Positions 6,311-6,321 of a stretch of 6,321 nucleotides of DNA are shown here, piece by piece; position 1 is the first letter of the stretch; every line of letters begins with the position of its first letter. The position numbers were made by a program, and so were the translations under genes. The notes below the pieces were generated by a model. It did not search any database, had not been told where the DNA came from, and worked only from the letters and a program-made list of their open reading frames with translations. The DNA is taken from positions 1 to 6,321 of the forward strand of contig DMAZ01000239.1 in assembly GCA_003446335.1 (NCBI GenBank). The letters run 5' to 3'. The stretch is from Lachnospiraceae bacterium. GTDB lineage: Bacteria > Bacillota_A > Clostridia > Lachnospirales > Lachnospiraceae.

Positions 6311-6321
6311 AAAACAGAAAA

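Noticed and set aside
6269..6321. Intrinsic terminator of radA
   Set aside because: The stem is good but is followed by A-rich sequence on the plus strand, with no T-run on either strand in the right place.

Overview
The window looks like chromosomal DNA from an anaerobic, low-to-medium GC Firmicute of class Clostridia, probably a Lachnospiraceae relative. This is inferred from the gene set (rubredoxin, ClpC, RadA/Sms, a YtrA-type GntR regulator), the strong Shine-Dalgarno sites and the A/T-rich promoter regions. No rRNA or other marker allows a genus call. Genes fill most of the window; I see no tRNA, rRNA, CRISPR array or insertion sequence.

Left part (1-616): two redox genes diverge from one A/T-rich intergenic region. 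On the minus strand is the first part of a Cys-type glutathione peroxidase, cut by the window edge, with a near-consensus promoter. On the plus strand is a complete 52-residue rubredoxin. A long hairpin follows the rubredoxin and ends just before a gene for a secreted lipoprotein of unknown function (617-1330).

Central and right part (1331-6216): a compact plus-strand operon of four genes: a short GntR/YtrA-type repressor, a full-length ClpC AAA+ unfoldase whose ATG directly follows the gntR stop codon, a 137-residue protein of unknown function, and full-length RadA. The clpC-to-radA order recalls the ctsR-mcsA-mcsB-clpC-radA-disA locus of Bacillus, but a GntR-type regulator stands where CtsR, McsA and McsB would be, and an extra small gene sits between clpC and radA. 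A dyad with GT/AC ends overlaps the -10 of the likely gntR promoter, suggesting autoregulation and thereby control of clpC.

Right edge (6217-6321): an A-rich stretch, then a plausible extended -10 promoter pointing rightwards, with three complementary arms that can form two mutually exclusive hairpins. Its target lies outside the window.

Working together, ClpC (with a ClpP encoded elsewhere) would unfold and degrade damaged or targeted proteins, RadA would drive branch migration in recombinational repair, and rubredoxin and glutathione peroxidase would serve electron transfer and peroxide removal. The most interesting points are the GntR-for-CtsR replacement with its candidate operator, and the unknown small protein embedded in the operon. 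No clearly new defence or mobile system is visible.
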